Source: Sulfuricella sp. T08
GTDB taxonomy: Bacteria; Pseudomonadota; Gammaproteobacteria; Burkholderiales; Sulfuricellaceae
Direction of reading: 5' to 3'
DNA: 64,000 nucleotides
Assembly (NCBI RefSeq): GCF_000971475.1
Contig: NZ_DF967539.1
Location: forward strand, 1-64,000
In this document: one piece after another, positions 26,372 through 35,218 of the stretch
Numbering within the stretch: the first letter of the stretch is position 1
How the letters are laid out: every line of letters starts with the position of its first letter
Notes under the pieces: generated by a model
The model's input: only the letters and a program-made list of their open reading frames with translations
The model's database searches: none
What the model was told of the DNA's origin: nothing
Position numbers and translations under genes: made by a program

Positions 26372-27658
26372 TTAATGGATTATTTCGGTGGTCAGGGGGG
26401 CGCCCCATACGGGTAACTCCTCGTACCCGAAATAATAGGGGAAAACCCTGAGATCTGTCTGGATGCCTCCTTTTGCGGGGGTTTTGCTTAAGCGTATCAT
26501 GTCCTGTGGGGTAAGCGGTTTTATCTTGGCAAAGTCACGAGACCGGCTGAAAACGCCATTTCTCCATTGGTACACTTCATCCACTTTCTGCTGGTAAGTA
26601 TAGGAGTGATTATTGTCGTTATAGTAATCGTCGAATTTGTTTCGCCCCAGGTAAATTGCATTGGAACCTTCATACCCCGTCTTTTCATAGGTGATTGGAT
26701 CCGTATTTAAAAAATAAGACCAGTCTCCAGGAACAAAATTCTTTGGGGCAGCGCCGTATTTAATTTTCAAAAGCTTTCCGGGACGATTGAGTTCCTGTGG
26801 ATCGAAGTTTTTTTCGAAGGCCCACATTTTTCCTGGTTCGATATCCACCAAGGGTTCTTTATCAATGGAAAGCCTGTCTTCCAATAGCTTTAGTTGCGCG
26901 GGGTCTTTCTTGATGCGGTGATAATAATCAAGCGCCCCTTGGATCACTACGAGTTTGGTGGCCGTGTAGCAACCAATTGCATACTGGTTCTGGTTAATGA
27001 AAACATCATTGATGGCTTCGTGCAGGGGAAACCCTGGCATGGGAGTGCCGCGCTTCCAATACTTCTTGTTCCATTGCGCAGATCCGCCGTCAGGCCAAAC
27101 CCACGTTAAGTTTTCCGCCCAGGCCACGGTGTTTTGGCGGATGCTTACATAGTCCTTCAGTGCTTCCATATCGCACGCCCCATCTTTGAACTCGGTTAGT
27201 CGCCCATGCTGCAGAAGCGCCAGCAAAATTTCCTTTTTCGAAACGGTATGAATTTTTCTGGTTTTTCCGTGCTTCGTGGGGAGGTGTACGATATCGTCGC
27301 GGATCTGTAGTTCTGGTCTGATTTTGAGATCGAGTGTGTTGTAGTCTTCTTTATGCGTATTCAACGTGTAAACCACGACACCATTCTTTCGATCCCATTT
27401 TTTTACGACCAAATCAGGAGCGACTTCCAAGGAGTCCAGGTACGTTCCCATTTTGGACTCGATGGTTTCAAGTTGGCCGGGCTTACAAGAAAAACGGATG
27501 CCCTCATCAGGAGATGAGTTGTATTGTGCTGCAATGGTTTGGGCTTGTTGCGTAGGGCTGGATCCAGCGAAGAGATGGTTGCTAAAAAGTATGAGCAACA
27601 GCATCAGAGGAATATTTTTTTGTAATCGTATTTGACTGAGCTCGACCTTGTTTTTCAT
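26372..27658 (-). CDS. Secreted Tgl-like protein-glutamine gamma-glutamyltransferase
   Basis: A 428-residue protein with a signal peptide (hydrophobic residues 18-31, ending FAGSS). The second half resembles Bacillus Tgl, the spore-coat transglutaminase. The segment around Cys230 (AIGCYTATKLVVIQGALDYYH) matches the Tgl active-site Cys helix, and PGDWSYFLNTDP...GSNAIYLGRNKFDDYY matches the Tgl GDCLYFKNPEF...GENVILLGEDKYF region. The first 160 residues after the signal have no counterpart in Tgl. If active, it would crosslink Gln and Lys side chains in the periplasm or outside. Whether the acidic partner residue of Tgl is kept is unclear (GEN reads GSN here). It looks more AT-rich than its neighbours, which hints at acquisition. 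Confidence 0.62.
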   Translation of the reverse strand: MKNKVELSQIRLQKNIPLMLLLILFSNHLFAGSSPTQQAQTIAAQYNSSPDEGIRFSCKPGQLETIESKMGTYLDSLEVAPDLVVKKWDRKNGVVVYTLNTHKEDYNTLDLKIRPELQIRDDIVHLPTKHGKTRKIHTVSKKEILLALLQHGRLTEFKDGACDMEALKDYVSIRQNTVAWAENLTWVWPDGGSAQWNKKYWKRGTPMPGFPLHEAINDVFINQNQYAIGCYTATKLVVIQGALDYYHRIKKDPAQLKLLEDRLSIDKEPLVDIEPGKMWAFEKNFDPQELNRPGKLLKIKYGAAPKNFVPGDWSYFLNTDPITYEKTGYEGSNAIYLGRNKFDDYYNDNNHSYTYQQKVDEVYQWRNGVFSRSRDFAKIKPLTPQDMIRLSKTPAKGGIQTDLRVFPYYFGYEELPVWGAPLTTEIIH

Positions 27659-27801
27659 GTGCTTAAGCGTGTCACGTTAAGCCGCCACTCGGGCACACTC
27701 TGGCCTTGAGTATCCACTTCGAGGTCGAATGCGGGCCTTCGCCCAGAACTGCTGGCTGGTTTTGCATCGCAAAGATGCCGAATTGGGGGTGGAATGCGCG
27801 C

Positions 27802-28824
27802 TTAAGCCTTGGGTTTGCTGAAAGTAAACGCGTCGGAATAAAAATCTTCGTTCGGCAGCTTGCGCTGTGTGGTCAAGGCCTGGTGAGCCGCTTCCACCAT
27901 CACGGGCGAACCGCAGGCGTAGACCTGGTAGCCTTCCAGATCGGCGTAATCCTCCAGCACTGTGTCGTGCAGGAAGCCGGTTCTGCCTTGCCAGTGGTCT
28001 TCCGGTGCGGGTTCGGACAGTACCGGAACAAACTTGAAATTGGCGTGTTCCTGTTCCCATTTTTTCGGCAGATCCAGCATGTACAGGTGGGACAGGTTGT
28101 GGGCACCCCAGTAGAAGGTGATCGGACGCTTGATGCCGTGGTGGAAGGCATGCTCGAGCATGGCCTTGACCGGGGCGAAGCCGGTGCCGCTGGCAAGCAG
28201 GAGAATCGGCTTGTCGCTGTCTTCGCGCAAAAAGAAGGTGCCCAATGGGCCTTCAAAGCGCAGGAGGGCCTTTTCATGCATTTGCGTGAATACCAGATCG
28301 CTGAAACTGCCCCCCGGTACGCGGCGGATGTGCAACTGCAAAAAATCGTCGTCGTGGGGCGCGTTGGCGAGGGAGTATGCGCGGCGTGCACCGTCCTTGA
28401 GCAGGATGTCGATATATTGGCCGGCCAGGAATTGCAGGCGTTCATTGGTTGGAAGCTTGAGGTAGAGCACTGCGACATCTTCCGCCGGCGTCTCGATTTT
28501 TTCCACCTTGCATGGCATGATTTTGACCGGAATATCCTGTGTATCGGCCACTTCATGCGCTTCTATCACTACGTCGGTTTTAGGCTCGGCGCAGCAGAAC
28601 AGTGCCAGTCCCTCGATCTTCTCGGATTCGTTCAAGGCATGATCCTGATAGTCGCCATAATCGACGGTGCCTTGCAGAACCTTGCCCTTGCATGCGCCGC
28701 AGGCGCCGTTGCGGCAGCCGTAAGGCAGCGTATGGCCCTCGCGTAGGGCTGCATCCAGGATAGTCTCGCCTTCCATGACCGTCACCGAATGCTTGCTCGG
28801 CATGATCGTCAATTTGTGTGACAT
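27802..28824 (-). CDS. 2Fe-2S ferredoxin-NAD(P)H reductase (CDP-6-deoxy-glucoseen reductase-like)
   Basis: A 340-residue flavo-iron-sulfur oxidoreductase. The N-terminal plant-type ferredoxin domain has the cluster motif CRNGACGACKGKVLQG followed by a distal Cys (LFCCAEP). A FAD-binding ferredoxin-reductase domain follows with RAYSLANAP, and then an NAD-binding domain with LASGTGFAPVKAML and the YACGSPVMV motif. Homologues are often annotated AscD/DdhD but most betaproteobacterial copies are outside sugar clusters, so the electron acceptor is unknown. I start at the ATG at 28824, preceded by AGAGGAAG. The longer reading frame to 29058 runs through the epimerase stub and into fxsA. Confidence 0.88.
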   Translation of the reverse strand: MSHKLTIMPSKHSVTVMEGETILDAALREGHTLPYGCRNGACGACKGKVLQGTVDYGDYQDHALNESEKIEGLALFCCAEPKTDVVIEAHEVADTQDIPVKIMPCKVEKIETPAEDVAVLYLKLPTNERLQFLAGQYIDILLKDGARRAYSLANAPHDDDFLQLHIRRVPGGSFSDLVFTQMHEKALLRFEGPLGTFFLREDSDKPILLLASGTGFAPVKAMLEHAFHHGIKRPITFYWGAHNLSHLYMLDLPKKWEQEHANFKFVPVLSEPAPEDHWQGRTGFLHDTVLEDYADLEGYQVYACGSPVMVEAAHQALTTQRKLPNEDFYSDAFTFSKPKA

Positions 28825-28882
28825 GCGTACTTCCTCTAGATTAAAGTGGCTTTTTTGTTCGCCGACTCGATAAACCTGTTCC

Positions 28883-28975
28883 ATGCTGAAACAACGATTG
28901 CTGATTGTGGGCTGCGGCGATATCGCGCTGCGCTTGGCAAAGCGAATAGTGTACCACAGCGCTTGGTCTTTTTGA
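28883..28975 (+). pseudogene. N-terminal stub of an NAD(P)-binding epimerase/dehydrogenase
   Basis: A plus-strand frame of 30 codons starting ATG at 28883 reads MLKQRLLIVGCGDIALRLAKR and stops at 28973-28975. The GxGxxxxRLA pattern is the Rossmann-fold entry of YeeZ-like sugar epimerases, which normally have about 280 residues. Only this N-terminus is left, because sequence after VYHSAWSF stops. It lies in the gap between two minus-strand genes and was probably left by a deletion. Confidence 0.6.
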
Positions 28976-29021
28976 GGGTGAGACTGGTTTGCACGAGCGT
29001 GCGCGATGGGCTGGGGGCGGT

Positions 29022-29420
29022 CTAGCGCAGCTTGTCGTGCTCGTTGACCCGCGTCCATTCGCCATCGATCACATCGTCGTTGGCTGCGGACGGCATGGTT
29101 ACCTTGGGGTGGGGCAGGAGAAGCAGGATCAGGGCCAGAAAATCGCTGATGATGCCGGGGAAGATCAGCAGGAGCCCTGCCAGCACGTTGCGAAAGCCGA
29201 TCAACAGCGAGAAGCTGAGAGAATGACCCGACTGCAGGGCGCCGAACAGACGCAACGGCAACATGGTACCGGCGTCCCGCACCAGCCAGCCGCCGACTAT
29301 CGCGCTAGCCAGCAACCAGGGCAGCAGCCACCAGCCGACGGTTCCGGCTAGTTTGGCCAGGACATAAATCTCCAGGGCCGGGAAACCGAGTAGAATAAAC
29401 AAGATTAGAAAGTTACGCAT
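29022..29420 (-). CDS. fxsA: FxsA-family membrane protein
   Basis: A 132-residue inner-membrane protein of the FxsA family, with four predicted hydrophobic segments (the LILFILLGFPALEIYVLAKL start, the WWLLPWLLASAIVGGWLV block with Arg-Asp after it, and LLIGFRNVLAGLLLIFPGIISDFLALILLLLP). FxsA in E. coli relieves phage T7 exclusion by plasmid F when overproduced, and its normal function is unknown. I chose the ATG at 29420 with a GGAG ribosome-binding site. Its start is almost back to back with that of cutA. Confidence 0.88.
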   Translation of the reverse strand: MRNFLILFILLGFPALEIYVLAKLAGTVGWWLLPWLLASAIVGGWLVRDAGTMLPLRLFGALQSGHSLSFSLLIGFRNVLAGLLLIFPGIISDFLALILLLLPHPKVTMPSAANDDVIDGEWTRVNEHDKLR

Positions 29421-29434
29421 GTATGGGGCTCCAA

Positions 29435-29764
29435 ATGGAAGCAATATTGGTGATCACCAGCTTGCCGGACCGGGAAGTCGCCCAGCGGTTGGCCGGGAGG
29501 TTGGTGGAGGAACGGCTTGCGGCCTGCGTCAATATCTTGGCGCCGTGCGAGTCGGTCTATCGCTGGCAAGGCCGAATCGAAACCGCGCAGGAGATCACAC
29601 TGCTGATTAAAACACTGGGGGCGCATTACGGCAAGGTTGAAAAAACCATACGTCAGTGTCACCCTTACGAACTTCCTGAAATTATCGCAGTCCCAATTAC
29701 CGCCGGTTTGCCTGCCTATCTTGAATGGCTGGCGGCCGAAACGATTAACCCTGACCCCTCCTAA
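29435..29764 (+). CDS. cutA: CutA1 divalent-cation tolerance protein
   Basis: A 109-residue cytoplasmic protein forming the trimeric CutA1 fold. Conserved features are VITSLPDREVAQRLA, RLAACVNIL, SVYRWQG.IETAQEITLLIKT and HPYELPEIIAVPI. CutA was linked to copper tolerance in E. coli, where neighbouring DsbD carries much of the phenotype. Here dsbD is also the next gene. I prefer the ATG at 29435 (GGGG seven bases upstream); the ATG at 29423 would add four residues. A family A palindrome and 50 bases separate it from dsbD. Confidence 0.92.
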   Translation: MEAILVITSLPDREVAQRLAGRLVEERLAACVNILAPCESVYRWQGRIETAQEITLLIKTLGAHYGKVEKTIRQCHPYELPEIIAVPITAGLPAYLEWLAAETINPDPS

Positions 29765-29770
29765 GGGGCT

Positions 29771-29810
29771 GCCCTCACCCCAACCCTCTCCCGCAAGCGG
29801 GAGAGGGGGC
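29771..29810. repeat. Palindromic repeat, family A copy 2
   Basis: The perfect hairpin CCCTCTCCCGC/GCGGGAGAGGG (arms within 29784-29807), preceded by CCCTCACCCCAA. It lies between the cutA stop and the dsbD start. The same core occurs at 11214-11297 and, inverted, at 51078-51113. It lacks a T-run so is not a standard terminator. Confidence 0.85.
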
Positions 29811-29814
29811 GAAC

Positions 29815-32052
29815 GTGAAGGGCGCTTGTTTTGATTGGTTGAATATGCATTATTTGATGGCTTTTTTTCTGTTGTGTTCCTCGATGGTGAGCGCCGGCGA
29901 GGGCGATCTGCTCGAGCCCGAGCAGGCATTCAAGGTTTCCGGCCGCGCGCTGGATGGCCAGACCCTCGAAGTGCGCTACCAGATCGCTGATGGGTATTAC
30001 CTGTACAAGGAAAAACTCAAATTTCAGGCGGAACCCTCGGATGTCAGTCTCGGAACACCACTGCTGCCCGCCGGCAAAGTCAAGCAGGACGAGTATTTCG
30101 GCAAGGTGGAAACCTACCGCCACGATCTGGTGATTCGTCTGCCCTATACCCGCGGCTCTGCATCCCGGATCACCCTGAAGGCGGTTTCGCAGGGATGTGC
30201 GGATATGGGAGTGTGCTATCCACCGCAAACCCAACTGGTAAAAATCGATCTTCCCGGCGCTCAGGCGGAGGCCGAAAAGAAGCCTTCCTTCCTCAAGATG
30301 CTGGGCGGTGGTCAGGAAGAGTTTTTGCCGGTGGACCAAGCGTTCAAGCTTGTAGTCAAGGCCATCGATAATGACACACTGCTGGCCAGTTTCACGATCA
30401 CCGAAAGCTATTATTTGTATCGCGACAAGATCAAGTTCTCACTGAAGGGCGGCGGTGCCAGTATCGACGCGGTGGCCATGCCCAAGGGCGAGATCAAGAC
30501 TGACCCCAATTTCGGTAGTACCGAGGTGTACCATCAATCGTTCCAGGCAACCATCAAGCTGAAGCGTGAAGGCAACGGCGAACAGGCGATCAATCTGGCC
30601 GTCGTCTATCAGGGGTGCAGCGAAAAAGGGATTTGCTATCCGCCAGTGCAGAAGACTGTCGCGCTGACTTTGCCAACAGTTGCAGCTGCGCAGCAGTCCG
30701 CTGCGGCCGCGGGGGCTGAAATAATCGCACCCTCCAAACCGGTGGAGGCGCAGGGCAACGAGTCTTCCCGTATCGGGGACTTGTTCAAGGGCGGCAGCTT
30801 CTGGCTGATCATGGTGAGTTTCTTCGGTTTCGGTCTGCTGCTGGCACTCACTCCTTGCGTGTTTCCCATGATCCCGATTCTTTCCGGCATCATTGTCGGG
30901 CAAGGGCATGCGCTGACAAAATCCCGCGCTTTCGGCCTGTCGCTGGCCTATGTGCTTGGCATGGCGCTCACCTATGCGGCTGTCGGCGTGGCGGCGGGCA
31001 TGTCCGGCACCCTGTTTTCCTCCGCCCTGCAGAACCCCTGGGTGCTGGGCGGTTTTGCCCTTGTTTTCGTGGCACTTGCCTTCTCGATGTTCGGTTTCTA
31101 TGAGCTGCAGATGCCCAGTTTCATCCAGAACCGCTTCAACGATGCCAGCAACCGCGTCAAGGGCGGGAGTGCGGCCGGGGTGTTCGTCATGGGCGCACTC
31201 TCGGCGGTGATTGTGGGCCCCTGCGTGGCGGCTCCGCTGGCCGGGGCATTGCTCTATATCGGCCAGACCGGCGATGTGGTGCTGGGTGGCTCGGCGCTGT
31301 TCTCCCTGGCGCTGGGCATGGGCGCTCCGCTCCTGCTGGTAGGAGTTTCCGCCGGTGCATTGTTGCCCAAGGCTGGAGCCTGGATGGAGGCGGTGAAGAG
31401 TTTCTTCGGTGTGCTGCTGCTGGGTATGGCGATCTGGCTGATTTCGCCGGTGATCTCCCCGGTAGTTTACATGCTGTTGTGGGCGGGGTTGCTGATTGTT
31501 TCCGCCATCTACTTGCGCGCTATCGACCCTCTTCCGCACCCGGCCAGCGGCTTCGCCAAGTTTTGGAAAGGGGTGGGGGTAGTCGCGCTGATTGTTGGCG
31601 TGGCATTGCTGATCGGCGCCCTTTCCGGCAACCGTGACATGCTGCAGCCCTTGTCGGGACTGCGTGCCGAAGCGAAAGCGGCGGGCGTGGAGTCTCTCAA
31701 GTTCGAGAGGGTGAAAAATGTGGCGGAACTGGAAAGCCGTCTGAAGCAGGCCGACGGCAAAATCGTGATGCTGGATTTCTTCGCCGACTGGTGTGTTTCC
31801 TGCAAGGAGTTCGAGCGTTTCACCTTCGGCGATGCCAAAGTTCAGGCCAAGCTGCGCGATGCGGTGCTGCTGCAGGTTGATGTCACGGCTAATAGCGAGG
31901 AAGACAAGGCGCTGCTCAAGAAATTTGGATTGTTCGGGCCTCCCGGCATCGTTTTCTTCGACAAAAGTGGCAAGGAGTTAAGCGATGCGCGCGTGGTCGG
32001 CTATGAACCGCCGGAGAAGTTTATCGTTACACTGGATGCTATAATCCGCTAG
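29815..32052 (+). CDS. dsbD: Thiol:disulfide interchange protein DsbD with duplicated alpha domain
   Basis: A 745-residue membrane reductant conduit that passes electrons from cytoplasmic thioredoxin to periplasmic thiols. After a signal segment it has two copies of the periplasmic DsbD-alpha domain instead of one. Copy 1 has Cys128/Cys134 (CADMGVCYPP) and copy 2 has Cys268/Cys274 (CSEKGICYPP). Eight transmembrane helices follow, with the redox Cys in LTPCVFP and GPCVAAP, and then the C-terminal thioredoxin domain with CVSC. The start is probably GTG at 29815, four bases after the palindrome; ATG at 29845 is the alternative. It is followed by tlpA, fitting a role in cytochrome c maturation. 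Confidence 0.93.
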   Translation: MKGACFDWLNMHYLMAFFLLCSSMVSAGEGDLLEPEQAFKVSGRALDGQTLEVRYQIADGYYLYKEKLKFQAEPSDVSLGTPLLPAGKVKQDEYFGKVETYRHDLVIRLPYTRGSASRITLKAVSQGCADMGVCYPPQTQLVKIDLPGAQAEAEKKPSFLKMLGGGQEEFLPVDQAFKLVVKAIDNDTLLASFTITESYYLYRDKIKFSLKGGGASIDAVAMPKGEIKTDPNFGSTEVYHQSFQATIKLKREGNGEQAINLAVVYQGCSEKGICYPPVQKTVALTLPTVAAAQQSAAAAGAEIIAPSKPVEAQGNESSRIGDLFKGGSFWLIMVSFFGFGLLLALTPCVFPMIPILSGIIVGQGHALTKSRAFGLSLAYVLGMALTYAAVGVAAGMSGTLFSSALQNPWVLGGFALVFVALAFSMFGFYELQMPSFIQNRFNDASNRVKGGSAAGVFVMGALSAVIVGPCVAAPLAGALLYIGQTGDVVLGGSALFSLALGMGAPLLLVGVSAGALLPKAGAWMEAVKSFFGVLLLGMAIWLISPVISPVVYMLLWAGLLIVSAIYLRAIDPLPHPASGFAKFWKGVGVVALIVGVALLIGALSGNRDMLQPLSGLRAEAKAAGVESLKFERVKNVAELESRLKQADGKIVMLDFFADWCVSCKEFERFTFGDAKVQAKLRDAVLLQVDVTANSEEDKALLKKFGLFGPPGIVFFDKSGKELSDARVVGYEPPEKFIVTLDAIIR

Positions 32053-32074
32053 CCCATTTCCTCCAAGACCTTTC

Positions 32075-32605
32075 ATGTCCAAAGCCAAATTATTACTGAT
32101 TGCCGCAGGGGCTTTTATCGCCTTGGCCGCAGTCTATTTCGCCGTTCCTCAAAAACCGGAACAGGCCGCCGCTTCCCCGGAGATTTCTGCCGAGCCGGTG
32201 TTTGCTGCCAGCTTCAAGGATCTCGATGACAAGCTCCAACCGCTCAAGCAATGGCGCGGCAAGGTGGTGGTGCTGAATTTTTGGGCGCCCTGGTGCCCGC
32301 CTTGTCGCGAGGAAATGCCGGATTTCATCAAGTTGCAGGACAAGTATCACGAACGCGGTCTGGTGTTCATCGGTGTAGCGCTGGATGAAAAGATCAAGGT
32401 GCAGGCTTTTGCCGATGAGATAGGAGTTAATTACCCGATATTTCTGGGAGAAATGGAGGCCGTGGATCTGGCGAAGAAAATCGGCAATCGTTTGGGAGGG
32501 TTGCCGTTTACCGTGGTGATAGATCGTAACGGCAGAATTGTGGCTAGTGAAGTGGGTGGATTAACCTTGGCCCGGCTGGAAAAAATCGTATTACCTTTAC
32601 TATAG
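32075..32605 (+). CDS. TlpA/ResA-family periplasmic thioredoxin
   Basis: A 176-residue membrane-tethered thioredoxin-like protein. The N-terminal hydrophobic helix (LLLIAAGAFIALAAVYFAV) acts as an uncleaved or cleaved signal. The thioredoxin domain shows NFWAPWCPPCREEMP with CPPC at Cys74-Cys77, and the cis-Pro loop GGLPFTVVI. It follows dsbD by 22 bases and is probably its redox client. TlpA-type proteins reduce apocytochrome c or deliver electrons to copper-centre assembly. The many c-type cytochromes in the window make cytochrome maturation the likely use. Confidence 0.88.
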   Translation: MSKAKLLLIAAGAFIALAAVYFAVPQKPEQAAASPEISAEPVFAASFKDLDDKLQPLKQWRGKVVVLNFWAPWCPPCREEMPDFIKLQDKYHERGLVFIGVALDEKIKVQAFADEIGVNYPIFLGEMEAVDLAKKIGNRLGGLPFTVVIDRNGRIVASEVGGLTLARLEKIVLPLL

Positions 32606-32774
32606 AAGCGGGAATATTGGATTTTATCAAGATTAATCAAAATCCAGTGAGATTCTCGTGCGAGGTTATGAACCCTCCGGGTTGGCAACTTCGGGGAAAA
32701 ACTGGACAAGTTCACCCATTTTGCGGCAAACTTGCCGCCATGAAAAGTGAAAATCAGGGAAGGGGGGAGGTCAG

Positions 32775-33224
32775 GTGAAAGCCACCAATACCAGAATTCT
32801 CGTCCTTCATGGACCCAACCTGAATCTGCTGGGCATGCGCGAACCAGGCCACTATGGGCTCGCCACCCTGGCGCAGATCAATGATCGTTTGCAGAATATG
32901 GCGCAGGATGCCGGCGCGATGCTGGAAAACTTTCAGAGCAACAGCGAAACCGAATTGATCAACCGGGTACATCAGGCAAAAGCCGATGCAATGGATTTCA
33001 TCATCATCAACCCCGCGGCCTATACTCATACCAGCGTTGCTTTGCGCGACGGGCTTGCGGCCGTGGCCATTCCCTTTGTTGAAGTGCATCTTTCCAACGT
33101 GTTTGCGCGTGAGGCATTCCGCCACCATTCTTATTTTTCCGATCTGGCTGTTGGCGTTATCAGCGGCCTGGGTGCGAAAGGTTATGAACTGGCGCTGGAG
33201 TTCGCGCTGCAACATCAAGCTTAA
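32775..33224 (+). CDS. aroQ: Type II 3-dehydroquinate dehydratase
   Basis: A 149-residue enzyme of the shikimate pathway converting 3-dehydroquinate to 3-dehydroshikimate. It forms dodecamers. It has the family N-terminus [17 protein letters not shown] with the catalytic Tyr in HYG, the [15 protein letters not shown] region, [15 protein letters not shown], and [20 protein letters not shown] with its catalytic His. The start is GTG at 32775 with GGGGAGGT just upstream. The aroQ-accB-accC order is common in Proteobacteria, and accB follows after 9 bases. Confidence 0.95.
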   Translation: MKATNTRILVLHGPNLNLLGMREPGHYGLATLAQINDRLQNMAQDAGAMLENFQSNSETELINRVHQAKADAMDFIIINPAAYTHTSVALRDGLAAVAIPFVEVHLSNVFAREAFRHHSYFSDLAVGVISGLGAKGYELALEFALQHQA

Positions 33225-33233
33225 GGACTAAAT

Positions 33234-33695
33234 ATGGATTTGCGAAAAGTTAAGAAACTGATCGATCTGGTCAGTGAATCCGGGATTGCCGAACTGGAAA
33301 TTACCGAAGGCGAAGAAACCGTGCGCATTAGCCGCTATGGTCAGAACCCGCCGCAGCCGATGATGTATGCGCAGCATCAATCTTTCATGCCTGCTGCCGC
33401 ACCTGTCGCCGCGTCACCAGCAGCCATCGAGGCTGCGCCCGCCGTTGCTGGTCAGCCCGACGGACATCCCGTCAAGTCGCCGATGGTGGGCACGTTTTAC
33501 CGTGCCGCTTCGCCTGGCTCGAAAAACTTTGCCGAGGTGGGGCAATCAGTGAGCGCTGGCGATACCCTGTGCATTATCGAAGCGATGAAGCTGCTCAACG
33601 AAATCGAAGCAGACCAGGGTGGCGTCATCAAGGCGATTCTGGTCGAAAATGGCCAGCCCGTCGAATACGGCGAGCCTCTGTTTATTATTGGTTAA
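33234..33695 (+). CDS. accB: Biotin carboxyl carrier protein of acetyl-CoA carboxylase
   Basis: A 153-residue subunit that carries biotin between the biotin carboxylase and carboxyltransferase of acetyl-CoA carboxylase, the first step of fatty acid synthesis. The N-terminal domain ([13 protein letters not shown]) is followed by an Ala/Pro-rich linker (residues about 52-75) and the biotinyl domain with the EAMKL motif, biotinylated Lys119. The gene lies 9 bases after aroQ. A palindromic repeat and about 108 bases separate it from accC. Confidence 0.97.
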   Translation: MDLRKVKKLIDLVSESGIAELEITEGEETVRISRYGQNPPQPMMYAQHQSFMPAAAPVAASPAAIEAAPAVAGQPDGHPVKSPMVGTFYRAASPGSKNFAEVGQSVSAGDTLCIIEAMKLLNEIEADQGGVIKAILVENGQPVEYGEPLFIIG

Positions 33696-33710
33696 AAGCT
33701 TTTCACCGCG

Positions 33711-33790
33711 GAGTACGAAAAGGAACGCGGAGGAAAGCACCCCTGGCAAGTCGGGTTTCCTCCGCGTTCTCCGCGTCCTCTGTGGTTCAA
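33711..33790. repeat. Long inverted repeat, family B copy 1 (accB-accC)
   Basis: An imperfect 80-base stem: TTTCACCGCGGAG and GGAACGCGGAGGAAA on the left pair with TTTCCTCCGCGTTCTCCGCG and CTCTGTGGTTCAA on the right. It fills most of the accB-accC gap. Related but distinct hairpins made of CCGCAAAGGACGCGAAGG-type units occur in the gcv operon. A transcript through here would form a strong RNA stem. Confidence 0.85.
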
Positions 33791-33803
33791 ATTAGGACTT
33801 CAA

Positions 33804-35162
33804 ATGTTTGAAAAAATCCTCATTGCCAACCGCGGCGAAATCGCCCTGCGTATCCAGCGTGCCTGTCGCGAAATGGGCATCAAAACTGTGGCTGTCCATT
33901 CCGAGGCGGATGCCGATGCCAAGTATGTGAAGCTCGCCGATGAATCGGTGTGCATCGGCCCGGCCCAGTCCACCTTGAGCTATCTGCATGTTCCCTCGAT
34001 CATCAGCGCAGCGGAAGTGACCGATGCCGAAGCGATCCATCCCGGCTACGGATTCCTTTCCGAAAATGCCGATTTCGCCGAACGGGTGGAGCAAAGCGGG
34101 TTCGTGTTCATCGGCCCGCGCCCGGAGACGATACGCCTGATGGGCGACAAGGTCAGTGCCAAGGATGCGATGAAGGCTTCCGGCGTGCCCTGCGTACCTG
34201 GTTCGGAGGGTGCGCTGTCGGACGACTCGGATGAGATTATACGTACCGCCCAGGACGTCGGTTATCCGGTGATCATCAAGGCGGCCGGCGGTGGTGGCGG
34301 CCGCGGCATGCGTGTGGTGCACACCGAAGCAGCGCTGCTGAACGCGGTCAGCATGACCAAGAACGAAGCGCAGACGGCATTCGGCAATCCAGTGGTGTAC
34401 ATGGAAAAGTTTCTCGAAAATCCGCGCCACATCGAGATTCAGGTTCTGGCTGACGAGCATGGCAATGCGGCGTTCCTGGGCGAGCGCGACTGCTCGATGC
34501 AGCGTCGCCATCAGAAGATTATTGAGGAAGCTCCGGCCCCTGGCCTTGATCCCAAGCTGCGCGACAAAATTGGCGAACGCTGCGCCGAAGCCTGCCGCAA
34601 GATTGGTTACCGCGGGGCCGGCACCTTCGAGTTCCTGTATGAGAATGGCGAGTTTTTCTTCATTGAAATGAATACCCGCGTCCAGGTCGAACACCCGGTG
34701 ACGGAAATGATTACCGGCATCGATATCGTGCAGGAGCAGATCCGCATTGCCGCCGGACTGAAGTTGAGTTTCAAGCAGAAAGATGTTCAGCTTAAAGGGC
34801 ATTCGATCGAGTGCCGCATTAACGCCGAGGATCCTTACACCTTCGTACCTTCGCCAGGACGCATCACGGTCTACCATGTGCCCGGCGGCCCTGGTATCCG
34901 GGTTGATTCCCACGTTTACCAGAATTATGTGGTGCCGCAATACTACGATTCCATGGTCGGCAAGCTGATCGCCTACGGTGCCACTCGCGAGCAAGCCATC
35001 GCCCGGATGAAGACAGCCCTTTCCGAAATGGTCATCGAAGGCATCAAGACCAACATACCCTTGCATCAGGATCTGATGCGCGATGCGGCCTTTGTCGCTG
35101 GTGGCACCAGCATTCATTACCTGGAGCACAAACTGGCTGCAGCAAAAGCAAAGCCTCAGTAA
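33804..35162 (+). CDS. accC: Biotin carboxylase subunit of acetyl-CoA carboxylase
   Basis: A 452-residue ATP-grasp enzyme that carboxylates biotin on AccB using bicarbonate. The N-terminus [17 protein letters not shown], the glycine-rich ATP loop [14 protein letters not shown], the [20 protein letters not shown] catalytic segment and [18 protein letters not shown] are all intact. Length is that expected for AccC. It is expressed with aroQ-accB despite the intervening hairpin repeat, unless that repeat modulates the ratio. prmA follows after 56 bases. Confidence 0.97.
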   Translation: MFEKILIANRGEIALRIQRACREMGIKTVAVHSEADADAKYVKLADESVCIGPAQSTLSYLHVPSIISAAEVTDAEAIHPGYGFLSENADFAERVEQSGFVFIGPRPETIRLMGDKVSAKDAMKASGVPCVPGSEGALSDDSDEIIRTAQDVGYPVIIKAAGGGGGRGMRVVHTEAALLNAVSMTKNEAQTAFGNPVVYMEKFLENPRHIEIQVLADEHGNAAFLGERDCSMQRRHQKIIEEAPAPGLDPKLRDKIGERCAEACRKIGYRGAGTFEFLYENGEFFFIEMNTRVQVEHPVTEMITGIDIVQEQIRIAAGLKLSFKQKDVQLKGHSIECRINAEDPYTFVPSPGRITVYHVPGGPGIRVDSHVYQNYVVPQYYDSMVGKLIAYGATREQAIARMKTALSEMVIEGIKTNIPLHQDLMRDAAFVAGGTSIHYLEHKLAAAKAKPQ

Positions 35163-35218
35163 AGCCTTTAAGGCTGCGCCGTAACTAAAAAAGAGCAATA
35201 CTTCTTCAAGGAATCTGC

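Noticed and set aside
30439-31539. Minus-strand frame of 366 codons
   Set aside because: Lies wholly opposite dsbD, is rich in Gln, His and Arg, and has no domain. It is a shadow of dsbD.
33792-35198. Minus-strand frame of 468 codons
   Set aside because: It mirrors accC completely and has no recognisable family. It is an antisense shadow.
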